DNA of 64,000 bases. It comes from Archilochus colubris. Its lineage: Eukaryota > Chordata > Aves > Apodiformes > Trochilidae. The notes under the pieces are model-generated. The model saw nothing but the letters and a program-made list of their open reading frames with translations. It did not search any database and was not told where the DNA came from. The position numbers and the translations under genes are program-made. This document shows, piece after piece, positions 48,554 to 63,155 of this stretch; position 1 is the first letter of the stretch; the number at the start of each line of letters is the position of its first letter. The stretch lies in contig CM041085.1 in assembly GCA_023079485.1 (NCBI GenBank), positions 29,745,121-29,809,120 on the forward strand. The letters are read 5' to 3'.

Positions 48554-51500
48554 TTATCTTAGGAGGGAAGGGGGAAGGGAGGTGGGTAGGGAAGAAGCAA
48601 ACATAAACTCTAGCTGGTAACCTACACATCAAAAATAAAGCAATGGAGTTTAAGAAACAAACATGAAAAAAGCATAAAGTAATCCCTTTTCAAAACGAAG
48701 AAGGAAGTGCTCCTCCAGGACAATCAGCAGATAAAGAATGACTCATAGGAGACAAAGCCCTAGAGAAAGCAATGAACCTGCTCCTCTTTTTAGACCTACA
48801 CTGAGGGAAAACCAGAGACTTCCTGTACAGAATCCTCCTTAATTGTGTTCATAAGAAGGCAATGAACAAGTTCACAATGTGAAAAATAATGATGTGATAA
48901 ACCAGACCTCAGGAATGAAAGATCCAGAAGCTATGATTCATAAATTCTCACTTTAAAAAACTTAGTTTTTGAGTCTTGTAGCTCTATGAGACAGGAAAGC
49001 AGCATGAATTTCTGAAAAGGGTTCAAATGGAGACTCAGGAAACAATAGACAAATTAGGTTCAATATTTGTACCAGAAAAATTTGTATAAATTATTCAAAA
49101 GGAAACAATTAATGGGCAAACAATTCTATGAATCTGTTGTAAGGACAAGCCACATCTATTGCCCTCCTCTGAAAGACTTAATGAATGCACTGATACAGTC
49201 CACCTGGACCACCAAAAGACAATTACGAAAGATCTCTCACAAAAGGCTCCAAACGAAGTAAGGTCTCCTGAACAGGGCCCTTTCATGACAAATAATCTGA
49301 TCAATTACTCCTTAAAGACAGTTAGCAAACAATCTTAATAAACAGGCACTTTAAATGGTGTAGAGGGAAGTCCCAATAGAGTCCCACTAATGAACAATAA
49401 CAAGGCAGGAAATTAAGCATGAGCATGTGAAGAAGTGGACACTGGTGCTGATGCTGACTACTGACATTCAGGAAAGGGATCTCCTGATACACGAGGCATT
49501 TCTTTGAAGGCATCAACTCAGCAGTAAACCAGAAAAACCTCAGTAGTAAATGTAACAAATGGACTTGTAGAACCGTAACATTATTTAGGCAACTGAACTA
49601 ACCTGCAGTGCACACCTGATCTCTCAGTACTTCTGAAATTTCTGCTCTCCCCTTTCATCTCCAAGGCTGGCATGGAATTATTAGTGATAAAGAAAATTAT
49701 GGAGAAGCTTTTAAGTGGAGAACAAAGGAGTTATGACTCTTCAGTCTGCAAACGGGTTTACTAAGGGGATGGCAGATATCAATACAATCTGAGTAGTGAA
49801 GAAGTGGGAAAGATAGGACTGAAGGAGTGCACCAAATAAGATGAGCAGTGAGAGAGTAATAGCCAGGCTGGTGGATGTAGCTCCAGACCAGTGTGGTTTT
49901 CCTCAGCTGAGAGGACAGTTCTGGCATGTCTCAGAGGGACCCGACTCATTCATGAACTGCTATCACCAATTTACTAAGTCTTATGCCCAGATACCATACT
50001 GAAACACACCCACTCTTTTAAGTAATTGTATACAATACGGATAGCTAGTATAAAATACAGGTCTCAGTTTATTCAAACGAAGCTTGAATAAAACAGGCAG
50101 CTGCATTATTTCCACAGTAGTAATACAGTTCATTTGAGAGGGTTGAAACTGAAAGACTGTAATCATCAAGTGGCAGACAAAAGCACATCAAGTTCCTGAA
50201 GTTTTGAAGCAGGTTAGTCACGTTTGGAAGAAAAAAGCAAAGGAGCAGACACACAATGAAAACTTCAAAGGACATGCTTTACAGCTGAGCTACCCTGTGT
50301 TTCTATGAATTATGAAGAAAATCTGTCTAATTTCACTCACCACTTTTACCTGCTTTTCTGGATTAATATCAACTTATATGAAACACCAGCTAAAAAAGAC
50401 AAAAAATGATCAGTATTTATTTAACCATCTGATCACTTGATAGCTCTCTGGCCACCATCAAAATCTGTTTTCTCTAGTTATTTTCTAGTTATTTTCATAA
50501 ATTCACAGTTGGATGGACTTGCATAGTGAAAGTATTTGCATTATTTCCTAAGTGAGAAAGCACGAAGTGGGTTAAGCACAAAACTTGCAGTTGAAAGTGA
50601 GCACCACAGTTCAGTGTCCCTTTTTAAAACATGTGCTCAGCGAATAATAATTTCTCTCCAAAGACTGAACATCCATCATCAGTTGATGATATACCTATAT
50701 ATCAAAAATCTCAATCAAAAATTAACATACATTTTTTCATCAATTTACTTTTCCCATGCATTTAGTAATTGATTTTGCACTAGAAACTAAAACAGAATAT
50801 GTTGATCTAAAAAAGCCCAGCTATCTAAGAGGGAGAGACAGCGATATTTGCCTGGTAAAGAGCATTGCTGCAAAGAGCTATGTATTCACCCAAGACTGTT
50901 TCTACACAAAGGCTCCCCTGAACAAAGTGTTTCCCAAAAAACATTTGGGAAATGGACCCTTCAGTAAGACAAACTGACTTGAATAAACTGATAAAAAACC
51001 TATAAAAATCTATTATAAAATTACACCAAACTTTGGTTTGCAGTGTCCATTCTTGAACTACGGTACATTACTAAAGGTGATGGTATCTACCACCAGAGAG
51101 GTAACAGGTATCTACCTCTCTAGAAGTAGATAGCATTATCCCCCACAAAATTAACCAAGTGACAGAAAGAAACTTCATGTCTGATGCTAAAGAAAACAAA
51201 ATTACTGACTCCAAAATAACACAAATGTTAGGATGGAATAAATACTAACTTTGTGCAGAATTTGATGGGGGTGGGGGAAGCAGAGACAAGTCACAAGGAA
51301 TATGACTGTACTGGTAAGAGAAACTTATCTCCAAACTCTTGGCTCAGTTTTTGAAAAAAACAAGTGTTAAAAAATCAAGTTAGAATGAGCATTAAGTGCA
51401 GGCTTCCCATATGACCTTTGGGGAACAATTTTATTTTCCTCTGTGAGAAATTACATTGCAAAAGTACTAAAGGATAATACTTCCAAGTTGTTGTAAAAAG

Positions 51501-51754
51501 TGCCAGTGATTTTTTCAACTTGGGACAGCTCAGTTTGATTGCAATGCCAATGAAAATGTAATTTCTACATGTTTCTTCTAGGAAGCTGTGGACAAGACTC
51601 TTAACTGTTTAACTCAAGTATTTACATGACTGAATATGCTCAGCTCCAAACACATTGCAAACACTACTGGAACACTAATGTTCACAAGTGAACATTAATC
51701 TTCCCAACTCATTAAAGATAAAGAAAACACCAGATCAATTTGCTGTGAATTTGA

Positions 51755-51764
51755 GGGGGGGGGG
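51755..51764. repeat. G10 homopolymer
   Basis: Ten consecutive G in an AT-rich intron. Confidence 0.85.
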
Positions 51765-53617
51765 AAAGAGTAGTTTTACTGTTTCCCTGCATGACAGTTC
51801 CATCCAGCCACACCCTATGCACGCTGCCATTTTGATAATTAGATGGCTGGAAAAAAATCAGTAAATCTTTGATATATGTATGTTTGATTAAATTCTGTAT
51901 ATAAATAACAGGAAAGCCCTAAAAGGAAGGCTGGAATCTGAATAGCACTTCAGGGACAAAATGAGTCCACAAAGGTACACTCACCATCAAATCCTAATCT
52001 GTCTCAATGAAATCAATTCCCAGGATAAATGATCTTGCAAAGTAAGAATAACATGAGAGCCAAGTGGCCATGTATCACTTACTAAGCAAAAAGCACTAAA
52101 AATCTTCAAGATTATAAGCGTAACAAGTAGTTTTAAGGGTGGATTTTTGTTTGGATTTTGTGAAGCTAAATATGTTACTGTTTGAATTGTAAAAAGAAAT
52201 TCTGTTAATTTATAAATTCTTATCCTAATGTAACTGTACAAAAATGTAACAGAAACACAGAGGGTCAAACTTGCATGACATCTCCAAGACTATCAGTAAT
52301 TCCTCTCCATGTATTTTTTTTTTTTGTGCATAGCTGCCAACCAACTCACCTTGAAACTCACAGCTCAGAAAACATCCTTCCCCAACTGTGCTTCACTCCT
52401 CCAACTCAGCCTTCTGTCAAACCAAATCATTCAGTAGCATGACTCACTACCACAGGAAGGTGAAAAGCCCAGTATGGTAGCTTATACTGTAAACTGATCT
52501 ATCACTTAACAGGAACATAAATTGGAAAATCCTCAGTGAAGGGCTTGAGACACAGAGGCTCAGGTATGCTCATGTAATACAGACTCATGCCCATTCCCTG
52601 GCATAATCCTGTGTTGATACAAAATATACTGCATTCCTTTTCCAATTCTTCCAGAATGGCCTGAAGTTGCAAATGTACTCCCTTTTTTATTTACCCTCCT
52701 TATCCAAGGCATCACCAAGTCTTAGGATGTTCTTGATGAACGTCACTGAGCCCTAGTCAGCTTGACCATTTCAAGTGCCAGGAAGAACAGGATGTTTGAC
52801 AACTGCTTCAAGCTCTTTGTCTTGATCATGCCTCCAGGCTGAGAATCACCAAGCAGCAGCCACTCTTATTTGGACACTACCAAGAAGTGATGGTTGCTAT
52901 CAGGACTGCTTTTCTCTGTCCCTTTCTGGTTCCCTCTTTTAAAATTTGCTTTACTCTCAACACTTTTTTAGCTTCTTGTAATTGTTTATTTTTACCTCCT
53001 CTTTCTTTCCTGTTTGTTTGTTTGTTTTCATGGGTTTTTTCCCGTCTCCTTACCTTTTCTTATTTTTAAGCAAGCACATGGTAAAAAATATGCTATTTAC
53101 TGATGCATGCTCCTAGTTCAGAGAAAACTAGCTGAAACAGCATTCAACAGATGATTCAAAAGATGTTCACAGATAATATACAGTTGACCTTTTAGTGATA
53201 CTTTCTCTAAATATTATTTTAGCCATTAGCAACCCACAACTCAGGAATTCCTAAGCCAGCATGAACTGATCTTTTTCATTAAATCCCTGAATTCTCCCCA
53301 CATAGGAAATTCAATACATATTAATCTTTAGCATGCCTATCTTTAACCAAAACCTGTGTGAAGAAATTCCTTTTTCTTGATTTGAACCCATACTTATTTG
53401 AGACACCAGATTTACCTAACTTCTGCAAACACTGATTTACCTCTTTTGTATCCCCAGTACCATAGACCTTTATCTCATCATCTTCCAGTCATCTCTATTT
53501 TAGACTCAAGAGAGTATGAATATTTAGTAATTTACCATACAGACTTGTTTCATTCTTTCGACTGTCCTTTCTGCCCTTCTCTGTACATACAGTTCTGCCA
53601 AGATGGTCTTGTGAGGT

Positions 53618-53656
53618 ACAGACTACACTGCATGTGGCATACAGACTACACTGCAT
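53618..53656. repeat. Tandem duplication, 22-bp period
   Basis: TACAGACTACACTGCAT occurs twice, 22 bp apart. Confidence 0.9.
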
Positions 53657-56600
53657 AGGATAGACACATACTGGCATTATAATTAGTCTCTATTTATTTC
53701 CTAATAATTTCCAGGATTTTGACTACTGCTATTTTGATGAGGAATTTTCATTTTGGTTGCAAGATCTTATTAACTACCAAATTACTTAATTTCAGTGTCT
53801 ATCACTATGTACATAAAGTCAGGGTTGACCTTTTCATGCTGCCTCTCAGCCTGCACTACCACATTTAGCTTGATGAAACTGCAGGATGCCATCTAGCAGT
53901 ATAGCACCTAACAGCAACGTCCTTTAGCAATCCTTTGTAGCAAGCCTTCAGGACTAACATCCTGAATATAACTTAATACATTAAAAAACTTTTTTTTTCT
54001 CTTCATTATTCTACCCCTTTTCCACAGCATTTACAAATACATTGAAATGCATAGGTTTCCAGCAGAAACTCATGTAAGAGTCTACCATGAAAAAAGGCAA
54101 TTTATTTCTACACATCAACTTTTCCTCTACTTTCCCTTTTAGCAGTCATCCATCAATGTAAGGATGCACTCTCCATAGCAACTCACCTTTTTTTTCAAAC
54201 TTTCTGGCATGGATCTCCTCAACTATTCTTCTGAAATGTAAATAACATCACCGTGTCCACATGCCTTCTATTTCTCTCACAGAACTCTCATACACACATA
54301 ACACCTTATTTTCTGCCATAAGTCATGCTAATTTTTTCTCATTTTATCATGTTCACCTGTGAATTGTTTGAAACAAATTCAAATTCTACTTATTTCTCAT
54401 CACCTCCAATTGAGAGAACCTCATTTCCAATCTTACAGTGGTTACAAAAACAACAACAAAAAAGTCTTAAGATTCAGTTTTTAGTATTATATCCCAAAAG
54501 AAGCATTTCTTCAATACCACTCTCCCCACTGCAGACAATCAATATTATTTGGAAAGGGGTGGCAAATTGTCCTCAGAGATTCTGTATGTATTTGTTTGAC
54601 AACAGAAAAAGCTGCCACTGCCCCTTGCACATCCTTCAGAATTAACAAGTTCCAAATGCACCAAGTTATTACAATTTATGATTTACTACATAAATGTACA
54701 TGTAAGATCAGACTGGCAAATAAATCCAATTACACTGACAATTTTGTGTTTTCCTCTACCTAATTAAGACAATGTCATGATTTGTACAGCAAAAAGCAAT
54801 GATATTGAAAGCTAAGAAACTACATAAAAGGCAGTATTCCAGTGTACATGTAAGTTAGGCTTAACAGCATAATTAATACTCCTCCTCCCTAGCATCCTTT
54901 TAAATAAACTGTCCTATTTCCCAACTTTGGGGAAAAAATATGAGTTGCTCAAAGATTTAATGAGCTATATAAATTATACATTGGGAATGGGGAGAAAGAA
55001 GATCAGGTTGATGATACAGGTGAAGTATTGAATTTCTGCTCTGTAATTTTCTTAAATTCTGGTAAGAAAGATGGTCTTCAAGAGAATTACTGAAAATTTA
55101 AGAATTCAACAGTGTATTTCAAATTTTGATTCTTCAGTGACGTAAACAGTATGTATGTCATTAAAACTAACTCAGAAAGTACTTAAAATTTTAATTCTAT
55201 TGTAAATAGAATTCACAAAATTTGAATAAAAAAGTGAACTCCATTACTAACAGCTGTAATTTACAAGGCACTATTCCACACAATGCTAAGACCTGGCAGC
55301 ATGCTCATGAACTACATCCTCTGTGGATAGTCAGTCACTTACAGAGCAAGTTACTGCATCTCCATGGAAGGCAATGGCACACTACACTCCTACAAAGCTC
55401 AACAATTGATTCCAAGATCTTTCACCACCTTTACTCAACAGTCAGGAGAGCCAGACAGCTGCTTCCCAACCAAAATTCTGCATAAATATTAGAACAAAGT
55501 GCTAACTTCATTAAAAATACAGCTCCAGAAACTTTTTCACATATCTGGCCACATCTGACGAAGGTAAGAGAAGAGTGGCTAGGAAATAATTTTTCGTATA
55601 AGACTAATTTTGCCCCTAGAAGGCTGGAAAGCTATGAACACCTCTGGTCTCATGTGATCCAGAGAAGCAGACATTCATATAGGGTAATATATGTTACAAC
55701 AACTAAAGTAATAAACATTTTGTTATTGATTGGTATTCATACCAATCTGTGAGTATGAGACTATGACCAGAAGTGGTGACAGGGATATTAATTACTCTGC
55801 AATATTAATTACTACTGCAATATTTTTACAGTTTTCTCTGGATGCTACTAGAAACACACACCCACTAATTGGACATCATATGTAACAATACATGTCTGCA
55901 ATTCTGATGTGCAATAGACAAAATATATATTTGCAATTCTCGCTTAATTATTTCTTTCACACTACAAGAGCATTGGAATAAATCAAATACAATCATATAT
56001 ACATTAGTCACTTAATTGCTAACCAAATATTTATATGACCACACTGCAAAGAACAAGAAAAGAGTATTGTCAGTTACTATGTTTTTAAAAAAGGACAGAA
56101 TCAACAAATTTCTATTATGTTGCATTTTACACAGTTTCCTCAAATTTAATCTTCAGGAAAAGTTATCTAAATTACATTAGCCCATCCTTCTGTGAATATG
56201 ATTTTTCCTTGATGCTATCTAGAATCTACCAGTGAGAACTGTTATTAAAACCCAGTCAGCATCTTGTTACTTGCTGCAGTACAGGGAAACATTAAAATAT
56301 ATAACAAAAATGTGCATGCAGAATGACCAGAATAGCAAATGCTCCTCCTGTATCAGGTATTTCAGTTTGGAGAAAAAATAATGAAAAGTTCTTCCACTTA
56401 TCAACCAAGACAATATGATTTGCAAAAATTAAAACAAAACCAAAACACAGAACAAGAATATGTTGCAACTGCAACCATCTTAATACAACTGTTCTCAAAC
56501 ACCTGAAGTTCATTATGTGATTTAAATTAAAAGACATTACAGAATAGTTAACATGCTTGATATTTCAGCATATCTTCCTTTTACTGTTGCACCAAATTGA

Positions 56601-59600
56601 CTTCTAAAAAAATAGAAAAGCAACCAAGAACACTCAAAAAAAGCCTAAGCCTTACACATCTACACATCAGTTGTATTATACACCACCATTCACATATATT
56701 TAAAGAGGGCATCTAAATACTCATCCTGAGTGTACACATAATTACATGAAATAAGATGCAACAGTAATACAGCAGTCTCTCCAGCCCATGACTTTTCAGT
56801 GAATGAAGTCAGGTGTAGCCATCACTGCCTTTGCTCCTACCCTTCTTCTACCCTCTTCATTTTGAGGAAGACCAATTATGACTTTCAAATTTACTAAGCC
56901 TGAACAATTTGAGATGGAATGGCAAAATTTTCATATACTTGAGACAAAAGGCATATTACAGGTCTATTTACAATTTCTTCTAAACCCTCTTCATTGCTGC
57001 TTTCAAAGAAAATGTTGGTGACACAGTCTGCTTTGGACAAATTGACTAAAAATGTAAAATTGGGATTTAAAGAAATACCTGGATTCAACTCACATCTCCT
57101 GAATTGCATGCAACTACAAAACAGATGTTTAACTCAGAATAGCCTCTAGAATATGCTTTATTTGTTCCTAGCTCCTTATAAGCCATAAAATACAATTTCC
57201 CTTTTTCTCTTCACAATGACTTAGGATGTTTACTGCGGGTGAACAAGAAGCTAAGAAAAATGTAAATGGACCACATAAAATAGCTCAGCAAGACTGAGGG
57301 CTTTACCAGTTGCCTAACTCCCAACAACAGAATAGAAGGATGGAACAAAAAGTCCAGATGATTTTTTAAAGAATATTACATAGAAAATAGAAAATACAAT
57401 AGATGTATTTAACTTTCTGTGTTTTTCTCTTTGGTTACGGGTAACTTCCAAAACTAAATTTTAGCATTATTTTATAGCTAATTCTAGATAACCAACAGGA
57501 CAACTGATCAGCTATAGGCACAGTGTAAGACTCTGTAGGTTTCCAGAGGTGAGCTTGTGGGACACCCACTCTGGGTAAGTGCCTTTTGTTCTTGCTGCAA
57601 CACACAGGCTTAGTAAAGTGTGGCACAGTATGGAGAAAAGAGAATTTTAAATACAATCACATCTCTACAAATATGAGCTATGAAACACAGAGACATATCC
57701 TAAACATTATGAAAATCAAAGACTCACACATTTTGTCTGCCAACTGTTTCTAGGACTCATAATAAAAGCTGCCCTGTCATTCTGATTTTGAAATGCTTTC
57801 TCCTTAGATACAGTTTTAAATCCTCTGTATTTACAATGAAACTTCATGATTTTATTTATTACTTATTTATTTTTAAAGAAAATCGTGGTTTATCGTGGGC
57901 TAAATTTCCCCAACTAATATTATTTGTTAGATAAATGTTCCTTCTTTCCCAGGAAGTGATCCACTTTACTTTCCTGAAAACTAAGAAGTAGTGGCTACTA
58001 CTGCATATCTGGTAACTAAGCTATGAAGATCAACATGTTATCTGAAGATATAATGTAAAGCAGATTCAGAAAATAACCTGTTCCTTTTCTCTTGAAGTAG
58101 CTTTGTTTTGCCAATACATATAGAAGACATGGTATTCTGAAAAACTTCAGCCCAATAAGATCTTTCCATAAGTTTCCAAGAATTCTGATTAATACATTCT
58201 AAGCTCTTTGGACTCAACCTCTGAAGAAAAAAGAAAAACATTTAAAGTATGATTATTTCTTTTTAAAATTGCAATGACAACAATATCAAAATACTAGAAT
58301 TGAAGTTTATCTATTGTACGAATTCTTAAATTATCAAGGGAGGCTCCATAAAGTCATGCCATGAGGACAAGACTTTTATAGATCAACACCAAACTCAGTA
58401 ACATGGGTGTCAAGCCCTGCCTTCCATGGCTGTATTTTAAACATGATCATTATATTTGTCAATGTCAAAGCACCAGAAAAATGCCCATCAGCTACCTTTT
58501 TGCGTAATCACAAAGCTAGAAGAAAAGATAGGAATGCAGTATTACTCATTTGGAACTTAAAAATGAATAAACAAAGTAGCCTCATAGAATCAAAAACTGT
58601 ACCTCGTAAAACAATGTAAACTCTGTAAGCAACCTCTTGAAAAAAAGTGGGAAGAAAATTGTAAACTGTTGCATACCTATAGTTACCATTTTTGTACAAA
58701 TGGTAGCTCACTTGTCATAAGCATAACACCACAACAAGCAGGCTATTACCAAAAATACATATTTATACTGGAAATAAATCTGTCAGGTGAAGACAAAAGC
58801 TAGTACTGAAGTAACTGAATTGAAGATCCCCATTTTGTCTTAAAGAACATATACACCTAAGTGTAGAAGTAGCTGCTGAATAAGAGCAAAAAAATCTACC
58901 TAGGTGACTGTTGATTGCTGCTGCTGTCCCAGAGAAATACCCTCAAGAAGCAAAGAAATGGAAGTACAAAATTTGCACAAATTCTGATACAGGAACAAGA
59001 ATACTGTTTACTGAGTCCAAAGCTGAACTGAACTCTGGATACTCATGAGAAGTATGAAACACTGTCCAAGGCCTCACAACAGTGGCTGATGCCACAAGGA
59101 ACAGAAGAGGCTCTAACTGAGGCTGAACCAGCCACTAGGCATGAATTTCTTGGTGGATGTCTGAAGGCAGAACAATGGACCAGTTTCACAGACAAGAAAA
59201 ATGTGGGTCTCCTCCTAAGTATAATATATCCCCATGGAAGTAAACAGGTGTTTAGATTACATTTTAAGATCTGCTTTAACAAATACAGATAAAAAAACAC
59301 ATTCAGAACAAAAGAAAGCCATTTCGATTACTGGACCCCACTTTTACAGCTGCCATGGGAAAAGAGATTGCTGATGGCAAACTCAAATACGACTTGTTCA
59401 GATCATTTCAAGTACTACGCCAAAGTTTGTAGCCCCAGCCACAGTCTTAGGAAACAGGTGAAAATCAAAGGATCTGAAGTTGTTGAGAGTTAAGAAGTGA
59501 ATGTTTCTGAAAGTACAAAATGGTTTGCTACTCTCTAAATGAGTAGCAAGCAGGACTGATACTCATACTATTCAGTTACAACTCAAGAGTGTTACCAGAT

Positions 59601-61239
59601 TCCAGAGAGCTACGTTACCCTTCTAGGCTCACAGGCACCTAATCAAGACCACAGCTCAAGATGACATTTCAAGTACTGAATACAGAAAAATACTCGATGT
59701 GTTCTATACTACTTCATGAAAGAAACATGGTCCTTGAGCAAAATATACACAAAACCACCCACAGTACTTTGTGTCTTTAACATAGTATTGCATGCTCATG
59801 TCTCTACAAGGCCGTAAGTCAAGACTGTGGCTGACAAAAGTCTGAGGTCAGATCAGTCTTTGAAAACGTGGTATTAAAACTGTAATATTTATTCAGCACA
59901 TGTGGAGCCATTTTATCAGGTGAATATCAAGTTAATATTTACTGTACCTTGAAGAGAAAAGGTCTTTCTTTCTCTATGTCCTTTTAATATAAAGCAAATG
60001 GTTGAGAATCAGCAAAGTTCAACACTTTATGGGACCCAACAGAGTAAAATACTTACATTTCACTGATACTGCTCCTCATGTTCTTGACAGCAAAAGTGAT
60101 ATTAACACATCTTACATATTCAGCTGTATCTCAAAGGACTTCATACGGTTTACAAAGATTCAATGTTTCCTCTCTGAGGAGCACTATGGGATTATAAAGC
60201 AAAATATAACTGATGACCCTTACCACATCCACCCCACAGGCTAAGAATGAAAAGGAGAGAGAACTTTTCAAATGTATGTATGTCCACATGGAGACATACA
60301 TTTAACTTCTGGAAAATAAGAACCGAGGTAAACCAAAAGTTTTCATTCCAATTTACAATTTTTACTATATTTACAAATATCAAATCATAAGTGCAGCATC
60401 AATTAAAAAAGAAGAAAACTTGAAATATATCATAACAGCAGAGGATATGAAAGAAGGTTGCACTATTTTTTTATGACTGGTAAAATACTAGTGAGAAAAA
60501 AGAGAAAAGAGGAAACATATACAAGTTTTTCTCATTTTCTTAGCAGCTAGGAAAAAAGCTCTGGAGATGTTTCAAGTGCTTCAGCCAACACAAAATGTGC
60601 AGCAGAATCTAAGAAAAGTAAAAGTCTAAAATAAATTTACACTTCTGTACTTTTGTGCACCTATTCTCGAATGCTCAGTAATTAAAATGTGCGTTGTTCC
60701 AAGGGTCACATTTCTGAAACTGTAGTTGATGAAACTGTTCCCCACTGCTATTTAAACCATAGCTTCTACAGAAACATCATGATAAAGCTGAAAAACAGAC
60801 AATGAAGTGCAAATAGACTATACAGACAACAGGACTGTGAGCAAATGGTGACTGTTACATCCCTATCACTGACAAATTTCAGAAGAACCAGATAACCCAA
60901 AAGGAGCAATGATCACTTCATGCATCACTTCTTAAGATCTTTCATGGCTTTCTCAACCATTCTGCACAGCAAAAGTTTGCTGTGACTCCACTTCATGATG
61001 AGCTATGTGAGGACAACCCTTTTCATTGCTAGTAACAGGTGAACCCCAGCCTAGCAGCGCTGTGAAAGTTCTAATTGTGACCCTCAGGCCCTAGAAGACA
61101 TTTATAGTAACAAGAGAAAGCGTGTCGGAACCCACCTCACTCTGAGGGAACTGTAATCACTACCTTAATCTTGCAGCACTTTATCCTTATCTTCAAACAC
61201 TTTAAGATGGAGCACAGTACATGTCTCTATGATGACAAA

Positions 61240-63155
61240 GTTTATAGAGGATGAAAGCAAAGACAGATAATCTGGGAGTACAGAGAAGTAGTCAGAGAAG
61301 CAAGACACGAGCTTAGGAAAGCAAAAACACAGAGAGAACTGGACCTGGCAAGGGGGGGGGGGGGGGGGTTAAGGACAACAGGAAAAAATTCTGTAGGTAT
61401 GTCAGTGGTAAGAAGATGACTAAGGAAAATGTGGGCCCACTCCAGAATGAAATGGGAGAGCTGGTCATCCAAGTAGAGAAGGCCAAGATACTCAATGACT
61501 ACTTTGCCTCTGTCTCCACTAGTAAGGACTCTGGTCACACCCTACACGTTACAGAAGCCAAAGGCAGGGACTGGGAAAAGGAAGATCTTCCCACTGTAGA
61601 TGAAGAACAGGCTCAAGACCACCTAAAGAATCTGAAAGTGCACAAGTCCATGGGACTTGATGGGATTCTCCCACAACTCCTGAAAGAGATGGAGAATAAA
61701 GTTGCAAAGCCACTGTCCATCACAGTTGAAAAGTCATAGCAGTCTGGTGAAGTTCCCACTGACTGGAAAATGTGAAACATAAACATTACCTCCTTTTTAA
61801 AAAATGGAAAAAAAGATCCAGGGAACTACAGGCCAGTCAGTCTCACCTCTGTGCCTGGCAAGACCATGGAGCAGATCCTCCTGAAGGCTCTGCTAAGGCA
61901 AGCAGATAACAAAGGGGTGATTGGTGACAGCCAACACAGCTTCACTAAGGGCAAGTCCTGCCTGACTAATCTGGTGGCCTTTTATGATGGGTTCACAGTC
62001 TCAGTGGACAAAGGCAGAGCAAGAGACATCATGTACCTGGACCTGTGCAAAGCATTCAACACTGCCCCACACAACATTCTGATCTCTAACCTGGAACAAT
62101 AGATTCCATGGATAAACCACTCGTTGGATAAAGAACTGGCTGGCAGGTCAAACCCAAAGAGTTGTGACCAGTGGCTCAGTGTCTAAATGGAGATGTGTGA
62201 CAAGTGGTGTTCCTCAAGGGTCAGTGCTCAGACCAGTGCTGTTTAACATCTTAGTCAGTGACATGGACAGGGGAATCGAATGCCCCCCTCAGCAGATGAC
62301 ACCAAACTGTGTGGTGAAGTCAACACACTGCAGGGAAAGGACGTTAACAGGCTTGAGAAGTGGACTTGTCCAAACCACATGAAGGTCAACAAGGCTCAGT
62401 GCAATGGTCTGCACCTGGGTTGAGGCAATCCCATGCATAAATACAGGCTGGGAAGAGAAAGGATTGTGGACAGCCCTGAGGAGAAGAACTTGGGAGTAGT
62501 ATTGTACAAGAAACTAAATGTGAGCCATTAATGTGTGTTTGTAGATCAGAGAGCCAACCAGGTCCTGGGTTGCATCAAAAGAAGCACAGACAGCAGTCGA
62601 GGGAGGTGATTCTCCCCCTCTACTCTTGTGAGACCCCACCTGGAGTAGTGTGTCCAGTTCTAGAGTCCCCAGGATAAGAAGGACATAGAGCTCCTGAAAC
62701 ATGTCCAGGGGAGAGCCACTAAAATGATCAGAAAGCTGGAGCACCTCCCCTGTGAAGACAGGCAAAATACGTTGGGGTTGTCTGCTTGGACTAAAGGAGG
62801 CTCCAAGGTGACCTTAAAACAGCTTTATAATATCTGAAAGGGGGCCTACAAGAAAGCCGAGGTAGGGCTTTTTGCATGGGTGTGTAGTGAGAGGACAAGG
62901 GGCAATGGTTTAAAACCTGAAGAAGGGAGATTTAAGTTACATGTTAGGAAGAAATTCTTTATTTGACGGTGGTGAGACACTGGCACACGTTGCCCAAGGA
63001 AGCTGTGGCTGCCCCCTCCCTGGAAGTGTTCAAGGCCAGGTTGGATGGGGCCTTGAGCAACCTGGTCTGGTGGAGGTGTCTCTGCCCATGTAGGGGGGTT
63101 GGAAGTAGATTAACCTTAAGGTCCTTTCCAGCCCAAACCATTCTATGATTCTGTG
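61240..63155 (+). mobile_element. CR1 LINE, 1.9 kb, with decayed reverse transcriptase
   Basis: Plus-strand CR1, antisense to SCAF8, ending at the avian octamer tail (ATTCTATGATTCTGTGAC near 63,155). The truncated ORF2 remnants are split by stops and frameshifts: an endonuclease/RT linker (61,416-61,739), RT motif A-like [14 protein letters not shown] (61,851-62,102; CR1 elements normally have Asp where this has Asn), [17 protein letters not shown] (62,164-62,382), and in another frame the ADDTKL core of the catalytic motif near 62,295. It cannot encode an active enzyme. A G17 run interrupts the 5' part. Confidence 0.92.
61352..61368. repeat. G17 homopolymer inside CR1
   Basis: Seventeen consecutive G where CR1 elements normally have a short mixed sequence between GGCAAGGG and AAGGACAACA. 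It is a possible expansion, G-quadruplex-prone site or assembly error. Confidence 0.9.

Noticed and set aside
61416..62382. Open frames with reverse-transcriptase similarity as host genes
   Set aside because: They are separate fragments of one CR1 copy, with stops, frameshifts and an altered motif A; the frames are not functional.
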